20,480 nt of DNA from DASVWH01 sp036389715 (GCA_036389715.1 DASVWH010000250.1:1-20480), one strand, 5' to 3'; counted from the stretch's first letter, positions 1 to 8,276 are shown. Made by a program: numbers and translations. The notes: generated by a model from the sequence alone, not told the origin.

Positions 1-1
1 C

Positions 2-580
2 ATGACGGTCAAGGTTGACGAGGCGGTCGGCGTCTCCGGCTTCATTCAGCCGGGCGCGCTCGTGGATGTCGTCGTCGTCATTGACCCGGCCGACAAGGGC
101 ATCAACCAGGACCCGATCTCGAAGGTCGTTTTACAGAACATCAAGGTCCTCGCCAACGGCCAGAACATGGACAAGCCCAAGAGCGAGCGCGACGCCACGA
201 CCGTCAAGGCCGTCACGCTTCAGGTCACGCCGGAGCAGGCAGAGAAGCTCGCGCTGGCCGCCAACGAAGGCAAGCTCCAGCTCATCATGCGCAACTCGAT
301 TGACCAGGGCGATACGCAGACCACGGGCGTCAACAAGCGCACACTTCTTTCGGGAGAGCGTGCGATGCCCGCGCCCGAGCCCGGCTCGCTCAAGAGCGAG
401 CAGCCCGCCCCGGACGCCAGCAGGCCAGCGCCGCGCCCGCGCATGCGTGCCCGCACCGAGCCGATGATTGATGACCCGGTCTCCACGCCCGCGGCGACGA
501 GCGCCCCCGCGCCGCCGCCTTCGCGTCCCGCCGTTGAAATGATCGAGGGCGGCAAGAAACGCAACGTTGATTTCCCATAG
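2..580 (+). CDS. cpaB: Flp pilus assembly protein CpaB (RcpC), 5' end missing
   Basis: This is the C-terminal 192 residues of a CpaB/RcpC family protein, the periplasmic Tad-pilus component thought to work with the secretin and possibly bind peptidoglycan. The first visible residues (MTVKVDEAVGVSGFIQPG) match the core of the SAF/CpaB domain, where a conserved sequence of the type VDE-x-GV-x-GFI-x-PGD-x-VDV occurs, so the first ATG is internal and the true start lies before the window. After the conserved segment (to about residue 118) comes a Pro/Ala/Arg-rich linker and a short conserved-looking tail (VEMIEGGKKRNVDF) of a kind that ends many CpaB proteins. It is followed after 122 bases by the secretin gene, the usual Tad order. 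Family call is firm; the N-terminal membrane anchor cannot be seen. Confidence 0.88.
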   Translation: MTVKVDEAVGVSGFIQPGALVDVVVVIDPADKGINQDPISKVVLQNIKVLANGQNMDKPKSERDATTVKAVTLQVTPEQAEKLALAANEGKLQLIMRNSIDQGDTQTTGVNKRTLLSGERAMPAPEPGSLKSEQPAPDASRPAPRPRMRARTEPMIDDPVSTPAATSAPAPPPSRPAVEMIEGGKKRNVDFP

Positions 581-702
581 AAACGATGAAGGATGAACCG
601 CCCGCGATAAGCTGTCTGAAAGCACCGGCCCTGACAGCGCGTCGCACAGCCCTCCGCTTCCATCGTTCCGACAGTTAGCTATCACAAGGAGCCAACAGCA
701 TC

Positions 703-2271
703 ATGCAGACCCGTTACCCACTCGCTCGCCTCGTCAGTCTGTGCGCGGCGATGATCTTATCGAGCGTCATCTGGACGGCCAACGCGCAGGAGACCTCCTA
801 CAGCGCATCGTTTGACCGCAACAAGGAGTCGGTCCCCGTCAACGTCCTCGTCGGCCAATCGCGCGTCATCAACTTTGACCGGCCCATCGGACGCTTCTCG
901 GTCTCGAATCCTGAGATAGCCGAAGCGGTGCTCGTCGCCCCGGACCAGGTGCTGGTCAACGGCAAGGCGTTCGGGCAGGTCAACTTCATCGCCTGGGAGC
1001 AGGCGGGCGGCAAGTTCATCGTCTTCGATGTCTACGTCCGTGCCAATCTCTCCCTGATTGATTCGCAGATTCGCGCGCTCTTTCCGAAGGACGACATCCG
1101 CCTGAGCCAGGCCAACGGCTCGGTCGTCATCTCCGGCAACGTCACGGAGCCGAGGACGGCCACGCAGGTCCAGAGCGTCATCGAGGCCGCGGGCTTTAAG
1201 ACCGTCAACATGCTGGCCACGCCCGTCAAGAACGCGATGCAGGTGCAGTTGTCCGTGCGTGTGGCGGAAGTCAGCCGCTCGAAGATGCGCGAGCTTGGCT
1301 CGTCCTTTGCCTCCGCTAACGGCGGCACTTCCGTCTTCGCCAGCGGCGGCGGCCCGGCCACCCTCAACGAGACGGCGGGCGGCGCGCTGAAATATCTCTT
1401 CTCCGGGGCCAATCTCTTCCTCTTCAACAGCGCGATTAATACGCAGGCCCTGATTCACGCGCTCAAGACGCAGGGCGCTCTGCGCGCACTGGCCGAGCCT
1501 AACCTGATCGCGATGGACGGCCAGGAGGCCAGCTTCCTGGCGGGCGGCGAGTATCCCGTCCCGGTCATTCAGAGCGGCGGCGAGCGCAACAGCGTGACCA
1601 TCGTCTTTAAGCCCTACGGCGTGCGGCTCAACTTCAAGCCGACCATCATTGACGAAGACCACATCCGTCTGGAACTGGAGCCGGAAGTCTCGACGATAGA
1701 TTTTTCGACCGGCGTTAAGTTCGACGGCTTCCTGATTCCCGGGCTGCGCACACGCCGCGCCAAGACGGGCGTCGAGCTGCGCGACGGCCAGAGCTTCGCG
1801 CTCGCCGGGCTGATTGACAACAACGAGACGCGCTCGATGTCGAAGATTCCGGTGCTCGGCGACATCCCCATCCTCGGCGCGCTCTTCAAGTCCAAGGAGT
1901 TCCAGAAGCAGGAGACGGAGTTGATGTTCTTCATCACGGCGCAGCTGGTCAAGCCGGTCAGCCCGGACGACCTGCCGCAGCTGCGCGGCGTTGACGGACT
2001 CAAGAGCGGCTCTCCGCTGCTCGGCGCAGAGCCCAGGGGCGAAGGCATCACCGGCCCGAGCGGCTACTCCGCCCCCGGCAGCACGTCGCAGACCGCTCCC
2101 GCCGCCGCCCCGCCGCCCGCCGTCGCAGCCCCCGCCAAGGCGAAGCCCGCGAGCCTTCCTCCCGCGAGCAACGCCATCAGCCTGCTGCCTGCGAGCCAGC
2201 GTGATGTTTCCACACTGATGCCCGTGATACCGGCGACCGAATCCAAACCCGACGTTGTGCCGGTTCCGTAA
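703..2271 (+). CDS. cpaC: Type II/III secretion-type secretin of the Tad pilus (RcpA/CpaC)
   Basis: This 522-residue protein should form the outer-membrane channel through which the Flp pilus emerges. A Sec signal peptide is visible (basic start, hydrophobic residues 9-24, likely cleavage after ANA at 28). The N-terminal secretin region (about 43-115, with VLVGQSRVINFDRPIGR) is followed by a BON-like domain (about 118-170, NGSVVISGNVTEP) and the secretin domain proper (about 180-415), including AEPNLIAMDGQEASFLAGGE and the C-terminal signature VLGDIPILGALFKS. About 100 residues of Pro/Ala-rich low-complexity tail follow (430-522), longer than in the Caulobacter-type protein; its role is unknown. 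An AGGAG Shine-Dalgarno at 687-691 supports the start. It lies between cpaB and a TadG-like gene. Confidence 0.93.
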   Translation: MQTRYPLARLVSLCAAMILSSVIWTANAQETSYSASFDRNKESVPVNVLVGQSRVINFDRPIGRFSVSNPEIAEAVLVAPDQVLVNGKAFGQVNFIAWEQAGGKFIVFDVYVRANLSLIDSQIRALFPKDDIRLSQANGSVVISGNVTEPRTATQVQSVIEAAGFKTVNMLATPVKNAMQVQLSVRVAEVSRSKMRELGSSFASANGGTSVFASGGGPATLNETAGGALKYLFSGANLFLFNSAINTQALIHALKTQGALRALAEPNLIAMDGQEASFLAGGEYPVPVIQSGGERNSVTIVFKPYGVRLNFKPTIIDEDHIRLELEPEVSTIDFSTGVKFDGFLIPGLRTRRAKTGVELRDGQSFALAGLIDNNETRSMSKIPVLGDIPILGALFKSKEFQKQETELMFFITAQLVKPVSPDDLPQLRGVDGLKSGSPLLGAEPRGEGITGPSGYSAPGSTSQTAPAAAPPPAVAAPAKAKPASLPPASNAISLLPASQRDVSTLMPVIPATESKPDVVPVP

Positions 2272-2308
2272 GCGGTCACTCAGAAAGCAATCCGGGGAGG
2301 CAAGAGTG

Positions 2309-3445
2309 ATGAGAAGAGAGAAACGCAGCGAGAACCGCTTGACAAGAGGCGAGCGCCGGGGCGAGCGAGGGTCCGTGCTGGCCATGGCAACGCTCGGAAT
2401 GCTGGCCCTGCTGCTCGCCATCGGTCTCGGGATTGACATCAGCCACCTGTATCTCTCGAAGACAGAGCTACAGAACGCGGCCGACGCGGCGGCGCTGGCC
2501 GGGGCTTCCGCCCTGGATTCGTCGGCCACCGGGATCAAGAAGGCCGCAGACCGCGCCGTTAAGGCCATGAACACCTACGAGTTCAATAAAACGGGCGTCT
2601 CTTTCCCGCGCGCCAACGTCCTCTTCGCAGTTAATCTGGAAGGCCCCTACATGAGCGAGTCGGCGGCGCAGGCCGCGGCGCAGAACATACGCTTCCTGCG
2701 CGTCACGACGGCGCAATCTCCCGTCAGCATGTCCTTCGCCTCGACCGTCCTCGGCGATAGCCGCAACATGAACGCCTCCGCGACCGGGGGGCTCTCGGTT
2801 CCCATTAACATCTTTTGCAACTTCATTCCGCTCTCGGTCATAGACTACGACGTGCCGATGATACCGGGCCAGGTCTACACCATCCGCGCGGGCACGGGCA
2901 GCTCGCCCTCGCCCGGCAACTATCAAATCCTGGCCGTCGCCGGTAACGGCGGTTACGACGTGGAGTTCGGCATCGGTGCGGGCGTGGATGCCTGTGCCGA
3001 AGCGGGTGCGACCTACAACACGGACACGAAGCCCGGCGAGACGGCCGGCAAAGTGCGCAAGGGCATCAATTCGCGCTTCGACGATTACCAGGGCAGCCAG
3101 CTCGACCCGGCCCTCTACCCGCCCGATACCAACATCAAAGAGAACATCACCTACACGCAGTACCGCGACGGCACGGCGAGTCAGGCGCCATCGCATACGG
3201 GCGTCCCCGGACGCCGCATCGTGCTCATCCCCATTGTCAAGCTCGCCGAGTACGACCAGGGACGCAACACCGTCAAGTTCAATCGCTTCGGCGCTTTCTT
3301 CCTGAGAACGAAGGCGGGCAGCGGCAACGGCGGCGACATCCAGGCGGAGTATATCGGCGACCGCATCGCCGTCGGCAAAGGCGGGTACAGCCCGACCGCC
3401 GGTCCCGCCAATAACCTCCTGGCCATCCCGGTGCTCTACAAGTAA
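2309..3445 (+). CDS. TadG-like pilus assembly protein
   Basis: The 378-residue product starts with a basic stretch, then the motif RRGERGSVLAMATLGMLALL (about 18-35) and a single transmembrane helix to about residue 42, followed by the highly typical block DISHLYLSKTELQNAADAAA. This is the signature of the TadE/TadG-like N-terminal domain found in Tad-locus minor pilin-like proteins. The remaining 300 residues are an extracytoplasmic domain that I do not recognise; no von Willebrand domain MIDAS motif is visible, unlike classical long TadG. I chose the ATG at 2309 because GGGGAGG (2294-2300) sits at the right distance; an upstream in-frame ATG at 2255 would overlap cpaC. The acidic +5 residue expected for prepilin peptidase cleavage is absent, so processing is uncertain. 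Confidence 0.82.
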   Translation: MRREKRSENRLTRGERRGERGSVLAMATLGMLALLLAIGLGIDISHLYLSKTELQNAADAAALAGASALDSSATGIKKAADRAVKAMNTYEFNKTGVSFPRANVLFAVNLEGPYMSESAAQAAAQNIRFLRVTTAQSPVSMSFASTVLGDSRNMNASATGGLSVPINIFCNFIPLSVIDYDVPMIPGQVYTIRAGTGSSPSPGNYQILAVAGNGGYDVEFGIGAGVDACAEAGATYNTDTKPGETAGKVRKGINSRFDDYQGSQLDPALYPPDTNIKENITYTQYRDGTASQAPSHTGVPGRRIVLIPIVKLAEYDQGRNTVKFNRFGAFFLRTKAGSGNGGDIQAEYIGDRIAVGKGGYSPTAGPANNLLAIPVLYK

Positions 3446-3483
3446 AAGCCGGGTTTTGAGCTTCGCCGCAGGAGATTGAGCAG

Positions 3484-3990
3484 ATGAAAGGAGGCGTCAC
3501 GATGATGAACAGTGGAAGAACGATTCGCAGCCTGCGCGGCTTCGCGCGCGAGGAGCGCGGCGCACAGCTCATCGAGCTGGCCATCGTCCTGCCGATCTTC
3601 CTCGTGCTCTTCGCGGCGACCGCGGACATCGGGCGCTACTTCTACGAATACACGACGCTCTCGAAAGCGACGCGCGCGGCGACGCGTTATCTCGTCACCA
3701 GCGCCGTCAACTCTGCGGAGGACGCGCGCGCCAAAAACATCGTCGTCTTCGGCAACCCTGAAGGCACGGGCTCTCCCCTCGTCAAGGGACTGACGACGGC
3801 CAACGTCGTCATCACGCGCACGGGCGGCGTCCCCGTCCTGCCCGAGACGGTCACGATCAAGATTACGGGCTACAAGTACCAGCCGCTCTTTGACCTCGGC
3901 AAGCTGACGAAATCGTCCGCCTTCTCTCTGAACGTCGAAGTCAAGCCCGGCGTCACCATGCGCTACCTGCTGACGCAGCCGCCCATTTAG
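3484..3990 (+). CDS. tadE: TadE-like minor pseudopilin (first of two)
   Basis: A 168-residue protein with a TadE-type class III signal: a basic leader, then ERGAQLIELAIVLPIFLVLF, where cleavage after the Gly would leave a Glu at +5 of the mature protein, followed by one hydrophobic helix and the TadE motif DIGRYFYEYTTLSKATRAAT. TadE-like pseudopilins are processed by the TadV/CpaA peptidase and are needed for Flp pilus assembly. The C-terminal half contains NIVVFGNPEGTGSPLV, which is also found in changed form in the next gene, so the two are paralogues. There are two in-frame starts, ATG 3484 and ATG 3502, each with its own Shine-Dalgarno; the shorter form would lose six residues and keep the domain intact. 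Confidence 0.88.
   Translation: MKGGVTMMNSGRTIRSLRGFAREERGAQLIELAIVLPIFLVLFAATADIGRYFYEYTTLSKATRAATRYLVTSAVNSAEDARAKNIVVFGNPEGTGSPLVKGLTTANVVITRTGGVPVLPETVTIKITGYKYQPLFDLGKLTKSSAFSLNVEVKPGVTMRYLLTQPPI
3487..3494 (+). promoter_or_regulatory. Consensus ribosome binding site inside the first codons of tadE
   Basis: AAAGGAGG lies seven bases before the ATG at 3502 and within the coding sequence that starts at ATG 3484. The upstream start has AGGAGA at 3470-3475 with similar spacing. The internal site is the closer match to the anti-Shine-Dalgarno sequence, so translation may well begin at 3502. What is seen is the sequence; start choice is inference. Confidence 0.55.
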
Positions 3991-4002
3991 GAAACCATCG
4001 AG

Positions 4003-4449
4003 ATGAGACGCAGACGCACATCCGCAGGCAGTGAGAGAGGCGCGACGCTCGTCGAATTCGCCATCGGCGCGACCGTCTTCCTGATAGCCATGTTCGCCGT
4101 CATAGAGTTCGGCCGCGCGCTCTGGACGCACAACGCGCTCTCGGACGCGGCGCGGCGCGGCGCGCGCTACGCCATCAATCATCCCGAGAGCGACGTGAGC
4201 GCCGTCAAGAACGTCGTCGTCTTCGGCGATCCGGCGGGCGGCACGAAGCCCCTGGTTGATAACCTGACGGCCACTAATGTGCAGGTCCAATATTCCGGCT
4301 TCAGCCTGGGCAACGGCACGGTCGCCGTCACGGTCGTCAACTACCAGTTTCAATTCGTCATCCCGGTCGTCGGGACGACCATCAAGATGCCCGACTATCG
4401 AACGACCCTGACGGCCGAAAACGCCGGACTCGTGCCGCCCAATCTTTAG
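4003..4449 (+). CDS. tadE: TadE-like minor pseudopilin (second of two)
   Basis: A 148-residue TadE-family protein. After an Arg-rich leader it shows SERGATLVEFAIGATVFLIA, with the Gly cleavage site and Glu at +5 that prepilin peptidases use, one hydrophobic helix, and the family block EFGRALWTHNALSDAARRGA. The rest shares the pattern NVVVFGDPAGGTKPLV followed by a D/K-x-L-T-x-x-N-V segment with the preceding gene, which indicates a duplication, although the far C-termini differ. It begins 12 bases after the stop of the first copy, so both are surely in one transcript. The ribosome binding site is weak. It most likely acts as a minor component or assembly factor of the Flp pilus in the inner membrane. 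Confidence 0.88.
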   Translation: MRRRRTSAGSERGATLVEFAIGATVFLIAMFAVIEFGRALWTHNALSDAARRGARYAINHPESDVSAVKNVVVFGDPAGGTKPLVDNLTATNVQVQYSGFSLGNGTVAVTVVNYQFQFVIPVVGTTIKMPDYRTTLTAENAGLVPPNL

Positions 4450-4453
4450 GCGA

Positions 4454-4555
4454 CAGTTTTCAGTTTTCAGTTTTCAGAAAAGACTCCGAACTCAAGACTC
4501 TCACTGAAAGCTGAAGACCGAAAACTGAAGACTCAAAACTGAAAACTGAAAACTC
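4454..4555. repeat. Inverted pair of heptamer tandem repeats (CAGTTTT / AAAACTG)
   Basis: Three direct copies of CAGTTTT plus CAG occupy 4454-4477, and AAAACTG-type units at 4521-4527 and 4535-4555 are the reverse complement. The arms at 4454-4474 and 4535-4555 agree at 20 of 21 positions, so RNA or single-stranded DNA could fold into a long AT-rich stem. The repeat fills the gap between the second tadE and cpaE. It might damp or separate transcription between the two gene groups; function unknown. Confidence 0.85.
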
Positions 4556-4566
4556 AAAAACCAATT

Positions 4567-5805
4567 ATGAGCCAACCACTGACATTCGTAATTCTGAGCA
4601 CCGGCCTCGACACCTTCAAGGCGATACGGGCGGCCCTGGGAACGGACGAGCGCGCGCGCCTCCTGGCCGGGGGCGACGATGTCGAGCAGGTGAGCACAGA
4701 GATTCAGAATCTGCGCCCGTCGGCCGCGATTATTACGCTCGGCGCTAATCGCGAAGCGGCGCTCGCCCTGATCGAAAAGCTCTCTGTCGAACACCCGCAG
4801 ACGGCGATTATCTCGGCGGCGCGCGACGCCTCGCCCGAGTTGATCCTGCGCAGCATGAGAGCCGGGGCGCGGGAATTTCTGCGGCTCCCCATCATCACCG
4901 AAGAGTTCAAGACGGTCCTTAACCGGACGGCCGAATTCTGCTCCGTGCAGGTGGCCGCGCCGAAAAAGAAGGGGCGCATGACCGCCGTCTTTTCGAGCAA
5001 GGGCGGCTGCGGCACATCCTTCATCGCCACCAACCTGGCGGCGGCCAACAACGCTCCGACCGTGCTTGTTGATCTGAACTTGCAGGCCGGAGACCTCCCG
5101 CTCTTTCTCGGGGTCGAGCCGAAATATTCAATCGCGGACTTAGTCGAGAACCGTGCGCGGCTGGATGATTCCTTGCTCTCAAGCTACGTCACGGTGCATT
5201 CCTCCAGGCTCTCGCTGCTGGCCGCGCCGCGCGAGGCCGACTCGGCCGACGACATCGAGCCCGAGCATGTCTTTGAAGCCCTCGAACGCCTGCGTGAAAG
5301 CTACGACTACGTAGTGCTCGACCCGCAGCACACCTTCGACGCCATCACGCTGGCCGCGCTGGACCAGGCCGACGACATCGTGCTCGTCCTGACGCTGGAT
5401 ATACCGGCGATTCGCAGCGCGCAGCGGGCGCTGGAAATCTTCGACCGCCTCGGCTACCCGCGCAAGAAGGTGCGGATTATCGTCAATCGCTGGAGCAAGC
5501 AGATTGACCTCGACCTCCAGCAGGTCGAGCGCTTCCTGGGTGAAAAAGTCGCTGGCTACGTCGCCAGCGATTATCAAACGACCGTCACTTCGATCAATCT
5601 CGGCCAGCCGCTCGTGCTCTCCGAGCCCACGTCGAAAATCGCCGTCGAGATTAAGCGCATCGCCGCCGCCATCAGCGGCGAAGGCCCACACGCCGAGGGC
5701 GAGAAGACGCCGCGACGCAAACCCTTCGCCGCCTTCTTCAAACGCGGCAAGAGCAGCGGCGGGCAGCAGAGCATGGACCTGCACGCCACCCTCGGCAAAG
5801 TCTGA
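4567..5805 (+). CDS. cpaE: Pilus assembly ATPase CpaE / TadZ (MinD/ParA-like)
   Basis: This 412-residue protein places the Tad machine in the cell, usually at a pole. It has an N-terminal response-regulator-like receiver domain (about 1-125) without an evident phospho-acceptor pocket and a MinD/ParA-type P-loop domain (about 137-365). The deviant Walker A reads FSSKGGCGTSFIATNLA: the signature Lys (145) is kept but the second Lys of the P-loop is Thr150, a change seen in many TadZ-type proteins and compatible with ATP binding but weak hydrolysis. Switch-like sequences follow (VLVDLNLQAGDLPLFLG and YVVLDPQHTFD). A basic, low-complexity tail closes the protein. No good Shine-Dalgarno precedes the ATG. 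It sits directly before the motor ATPase gene, the normal Tad order. Confidence 0.92.
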   Translation: MSQPLTFVILSTGLDTFKAIRAALGTDERARLLAGGDDVEQVSTEIQNLRPSAAIITLGANREAALALIEKLSVEHPQTAIISAARDASPELILRSMRAGAREFLRLPIITEEFKTVLNRTAEFCSVQVAAPKKKGRMTAVFSSKGGCGTSFIATNLAAANNAPTVLVDLNLQAGDLPLFLGVEPKYSIADLVENRARLDDSLLSSYVTVHSSRLSLLAAPREADSADDIEPEHVFEALERLRESYDYVVLDPQHTFDAITLAALDQADDIVLVLTLDIPAIRSAQRALEIFDRLGYPRKKVRIIVNRWSKQIDLDLQQVERFLGEKVAGYVASDYQTTVTSINLGQPLVLSEPTSKIAVEIKRIAAAISGEGPHAEGEKTPRRKPFAAFFKRGKSSGGQQSMDLHATLGKV

Positions 5806-5864
5806 ACTGGAAAAAGTCTGAAGCCCTTCATCAAGAGCCCTCGGCTCAAACGGATAAATTCATC

Positions 5865-7208
5865 ATGGCACTTCGCGAAAGATTAATCAGAGAGACCGCA
5901 CAACCGGGCGCGCAGCCACTCGCCGGAGAGGAATCGGCCACCACCCAGCGCAATTTTCAGGAGATGAAATCGCGTCTCCACCGCGCGCTGATTAACCGGA
6001 TGGACCTGACCAAGCTCGGCCAGCTCGACCCGGAGCAGATCAACGCGGAAGTCTCGCGCCTGGCCGAGATCGTGCTGGCGGTCGAGGCCATGCCGCTCTC
6101 GACGCTTGAGCGCGAGCGATTAGTCAACGACGTGCGGCACGAACTGTTCGGCCTCGGGCCGCTTGAGCCGCTCCTCGCCGATCCGACCATCTCGGACATT
6201 CTAGTCAACTCGCACCGCATGATCTACGTCGAGCGGCGCGGCAAGCTCGAAGCCACCAACGTCGCCTTCAAGGACGACGAGCACCTGATGCGCGTCATCG
6301 AGCGCATCGTTTCGAGCGTCGGGCGCAGGATAGACGAATCCTCCCCGATGGTTGACGCCCGCCTCGCGGACGGCTCGCGCGTCAACGCCATCATCCCCCC
6401 GCTCTCGATAGACGGCCCGGTCCTCTCCATCCGCCGCTTCGGCTCCGAGCCGCTCAGGATGGACGCACTGGTCGAGAACCGCGCGCTGACGAAAGAGATC
6501 GCGGAACTCCTGGAGATGTGCGTCCGCGCTCGCCTCAACGTGCTCATCTCGGGCGGAACCGGTGCGGGCAAAACCACCCTGCTCAACGCGCTCTCGGCTT
6601 ACATCCCTGAAGACGAGCGCATCGTGACCATCGAAGACTCGGCCGAGTTGCAGTTGCAGCAGCCGCACGTCATCCGTCTTGAGACGCGCCCGCCCAACAT
6701 CGAAGGGCGCGGCGAAGTCACGCAGCGAGACCTGGTCAAAAACGCGCTCCGCATGCGGCCCGACCGCATCGTCATCGGGGAGGTCCGCGGCGGCGAGGCG
6801 ATAGACATGCTCCAGGCCATGAACACGGGCCATGACGGGAGCCTGACGACCGTTCACGCGAACACCCCGCGCGACGCGCTGGCGCGGCTCGAAACCATGA
6901 TTCAGATGACGGGCATGCGTCTCTCCGACCGCGCCATGCGCCAGCAGGTCGCCGCCGCCATTCATCTGGTCATCCAGGCCGCGCGCCTCTCCGACGGCAC
7001 GCGCCGCGTCACCTCCATCTCGGAAATCACCGGGATGGAAGGCGAGACCATCACGATGCAGGAAATCTTCCAGTACGAACGCACAGGCATTGACCGCGAG
7101 GGCAAGGTCATCGGCCGCTTCCGCCCGACCGGCATTCGCCCGCGCTTCGCCGAGAAACTCAAAGCCTGCGGACTCCAACTCCCGAGAATCATGTTCGAGG
7201 AGCTGTGA
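5865..7208 (+). CDS. cpaF: Tad pilus secretion motor ATPase TadA / CpaF
   Basis: A 447-residue hexameric ATPase of the VirB11/PulE superfamily that powers Flp pilus extension, and in some species also retraction, at the inner membrane. The N-terminal region (about 85-200) holds the conserved LFGLGPLEPLLADPTISDILVN-type segment. The nucleotide core follows: Walker A GGTGAGKTT (230-238), Asp box TIEDSAELQL (255-264), Walker B RIVIGEVRGGE (301-311) and His box GHDGSLTTVHAN (322-333). All key residues are present and the length is normal for CpaF. It stands between cpaE and the tadB/tadC platform genes. No clear Shine-Dalgarno is seen; the first ATG after the short gap is used. Confidence 0.95.
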   Translation: MALRERLIRETAQPGAQPLAGEESATTQRNFQEMKSRLHRALINRMDLTKLGQLDPEQINAEVSRLAEIVLAVEAMPLSTLERERLVNDVRHELFGLGPLEPLLADPTISDILVNSHRMIYVERRGKLEATNVAFKDDEHLMRVIERIVSSVGRRIDESSPMVDARLADGSRVNAIIPPLSIDGPVLSIRRFGSEPLRMDALVENRALTKEIAELLEMCVRARLNVLISGGTGAGKTTLLNALSAYIPEDERIVTIEDSAELQLQQPHVIRLETRPPNIEGRGEVTQRDLVKNALRMRPDRIVIGEVRGGEAIDMLQAMNTGHDGSLTTVHANTPRDALARLETMIQMTGMRLSDRAMRQQVAAAIHLVIQAARLSDGTRRVTSISEITGMEGETITMQEIFQYERTGIDREGKVIGRFRPTGIRPRFAEKLKACGLQLPRIMFEEL

Positions 7209-7220
7209 AGAAGATTTTTC

Positions 7221-7308
7221 GATTCACTCATGCGCCCGGCCCGATGGACGAATGAGCAGATGAATCAATGAATCAATGAATCAATGAATCAATGAGTAAA
7301 TGAGTAAA
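7221..7308. repeat. Octamer tandem repeat (TGAATCAA) with an upstream inverted half
   Basis: Four perfect copies of TGAATCAA cover 7261-7292, followed by two TGAGTAAA variants (7293-7308). GATTCACTCAT at 7221-7231 is largely the reverse complement of the tandem units, so a hairpin is possible. It occupies the gap between cpaF and tadB and ends six bases before the tadB ATG. It leaves tadB without a normal Shine-Dalgarno. The number of units could vary by slippage, which would change the leader of tadB; this is inference. Confidence 0.85.
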
Positions 7309-7313
7309 TAGCT

Positions 7314-8276
7314 ATGATCGCCTTTCTGGTTTTCGCTTTCTGCCTCTTCCTGGTGCTCTTCGCCTACCTGCTCTCGACGCGGGGCTCGGACGCGCGCCGC
7401 GCGCGGCTGCAACAGCGGCTCTCCGAAGCGCTGCTCCATTCGGCACACACCGAAGACGTTGAAGTGCTGCTGGCGCGCGAAGAGCTGATGAGCGAGATTC
7501 CCTGGCTCAACCGGGCGCTCGTCAAGGTGCAGGTCGCCACGCGCCTCAAGCGTGTGCTCGACCAGGCCGACATCGAGATAACGGTCACGCGCCTCTTCAT
7601 GTTTTCGCTGATGGCGGGGATGCTGGCCGCGCTGGCCGTCTCGGTCCTGACTTTCTCGTGGCTCCTGATGCTGGGGGCCGGGCTCGCGGGCGCGGCCGTC
7701 CCGTTCATTCACGTCTCCTGGAAACGCAAGAAGCGTTTCAACAAGTTTCTCGAATATCTCCCGGACGCGCTCGAACTGATGAGCCGCGCGCTCTCGGCCG
7801 GTCACGCTTTCTCCGAAGCGCTGCAAATGGTTTCGGTCGAGATGCCGGACCCGATTGCCAAGGAGTTTCGCAAGACTTACGAGGAGCAGAATCTGGGCCT
7901 CTCGCTCAAGCTGGCGCTCGAAAACCTGACGGCGCGGATGCCGCTCCTGGACCTCAGGCTCTGCGTGACGGCCGTGATGATTCAACGCGAGACGGGCGGC
8001 AACCTGGCCGAGATTCTGGAAAAGGTCGCCTACACGATCCGCGAGCGCTTTCGCATCATGGGCGATTTGAAGACTTTGACGACCAGCTCGCGGATGTCCG
8101 CCTGGCTGCTCTGCGGCCTGCCGATTGCCGTCGCCGTCGCCGTCACCGTGATGAATCCCGAATACATGAGCGTGCTCTGGACGGACCCGCGCGGCCATCG
8201 CCTGATCGCCATCGCGCTCGGGATGCAGCTCACGGGGATGCTCGTCGTGCGAAAAATCCTGAATATCAAAATCTGA
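7314..8276 (+). CDS. tadB: Tad pilus inner-membrane platform protein TadB
   Basis: A 320-residue GspF-like (T2SF) platform protein. It has an N-terminal transmembrane helix (about 3-20), two helices near 92-132, the cytoplasmic T2SF domain (about 150-275) with the typical LEYLPDALELMSRALSAGHA and the RETGGNLAEILEKVAYTIRER block, and two further helices at the C-terminus (about 262-315). In Tad systems TadB and TadC form the membrane base that TadA drives. Order after cpaF and before tadC, together with the cytoplasmic motif RETGGNLAEIL, supports TadB over TadC. The start ATG follows the octamer repeat and lacks a clear ribosome binding site; no other start fits the N-terminal helix better. 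Confidence 0.93.
   Translation: MIAFLVFAFCLFLVLFAYLLSTRGSDARRARLQQRLSEALLHSAHTEDVEVLLAREELMSEIPWLNRALVKVQVATRLKRVLDQADIEITVTRLFMFSLMAGMLAALAVSVLTFSWLLMLGAGLAGAAVPFIHVSWKRKKRFNKFLEYLPDALELMSRALSAGHAFSEALQMVSVEMPDPIAKEFRKTYEEQNLGLSLKLALENLTARMPLLDLRLCVTAVMIQRETGGNLAEILEKVAYTIRERFRIMGDLKTLTTSSRMSAWLLCGLPIAVAVAVTVMNPEYMSVLWTDPRGHRLIAIALGMQLTGMLVVRKILNIKI

Noticed and set aside
757..2574. Long open frame on the minus strand opposite cpaC and the TadG-like gene (605 codons)
   Set aside because: It is Arg/Asp/Ala-rich, crosses the boundary of two well supported genes and has no recognisable domain. GC-rich codon use on the + strand produces such antisense frames.
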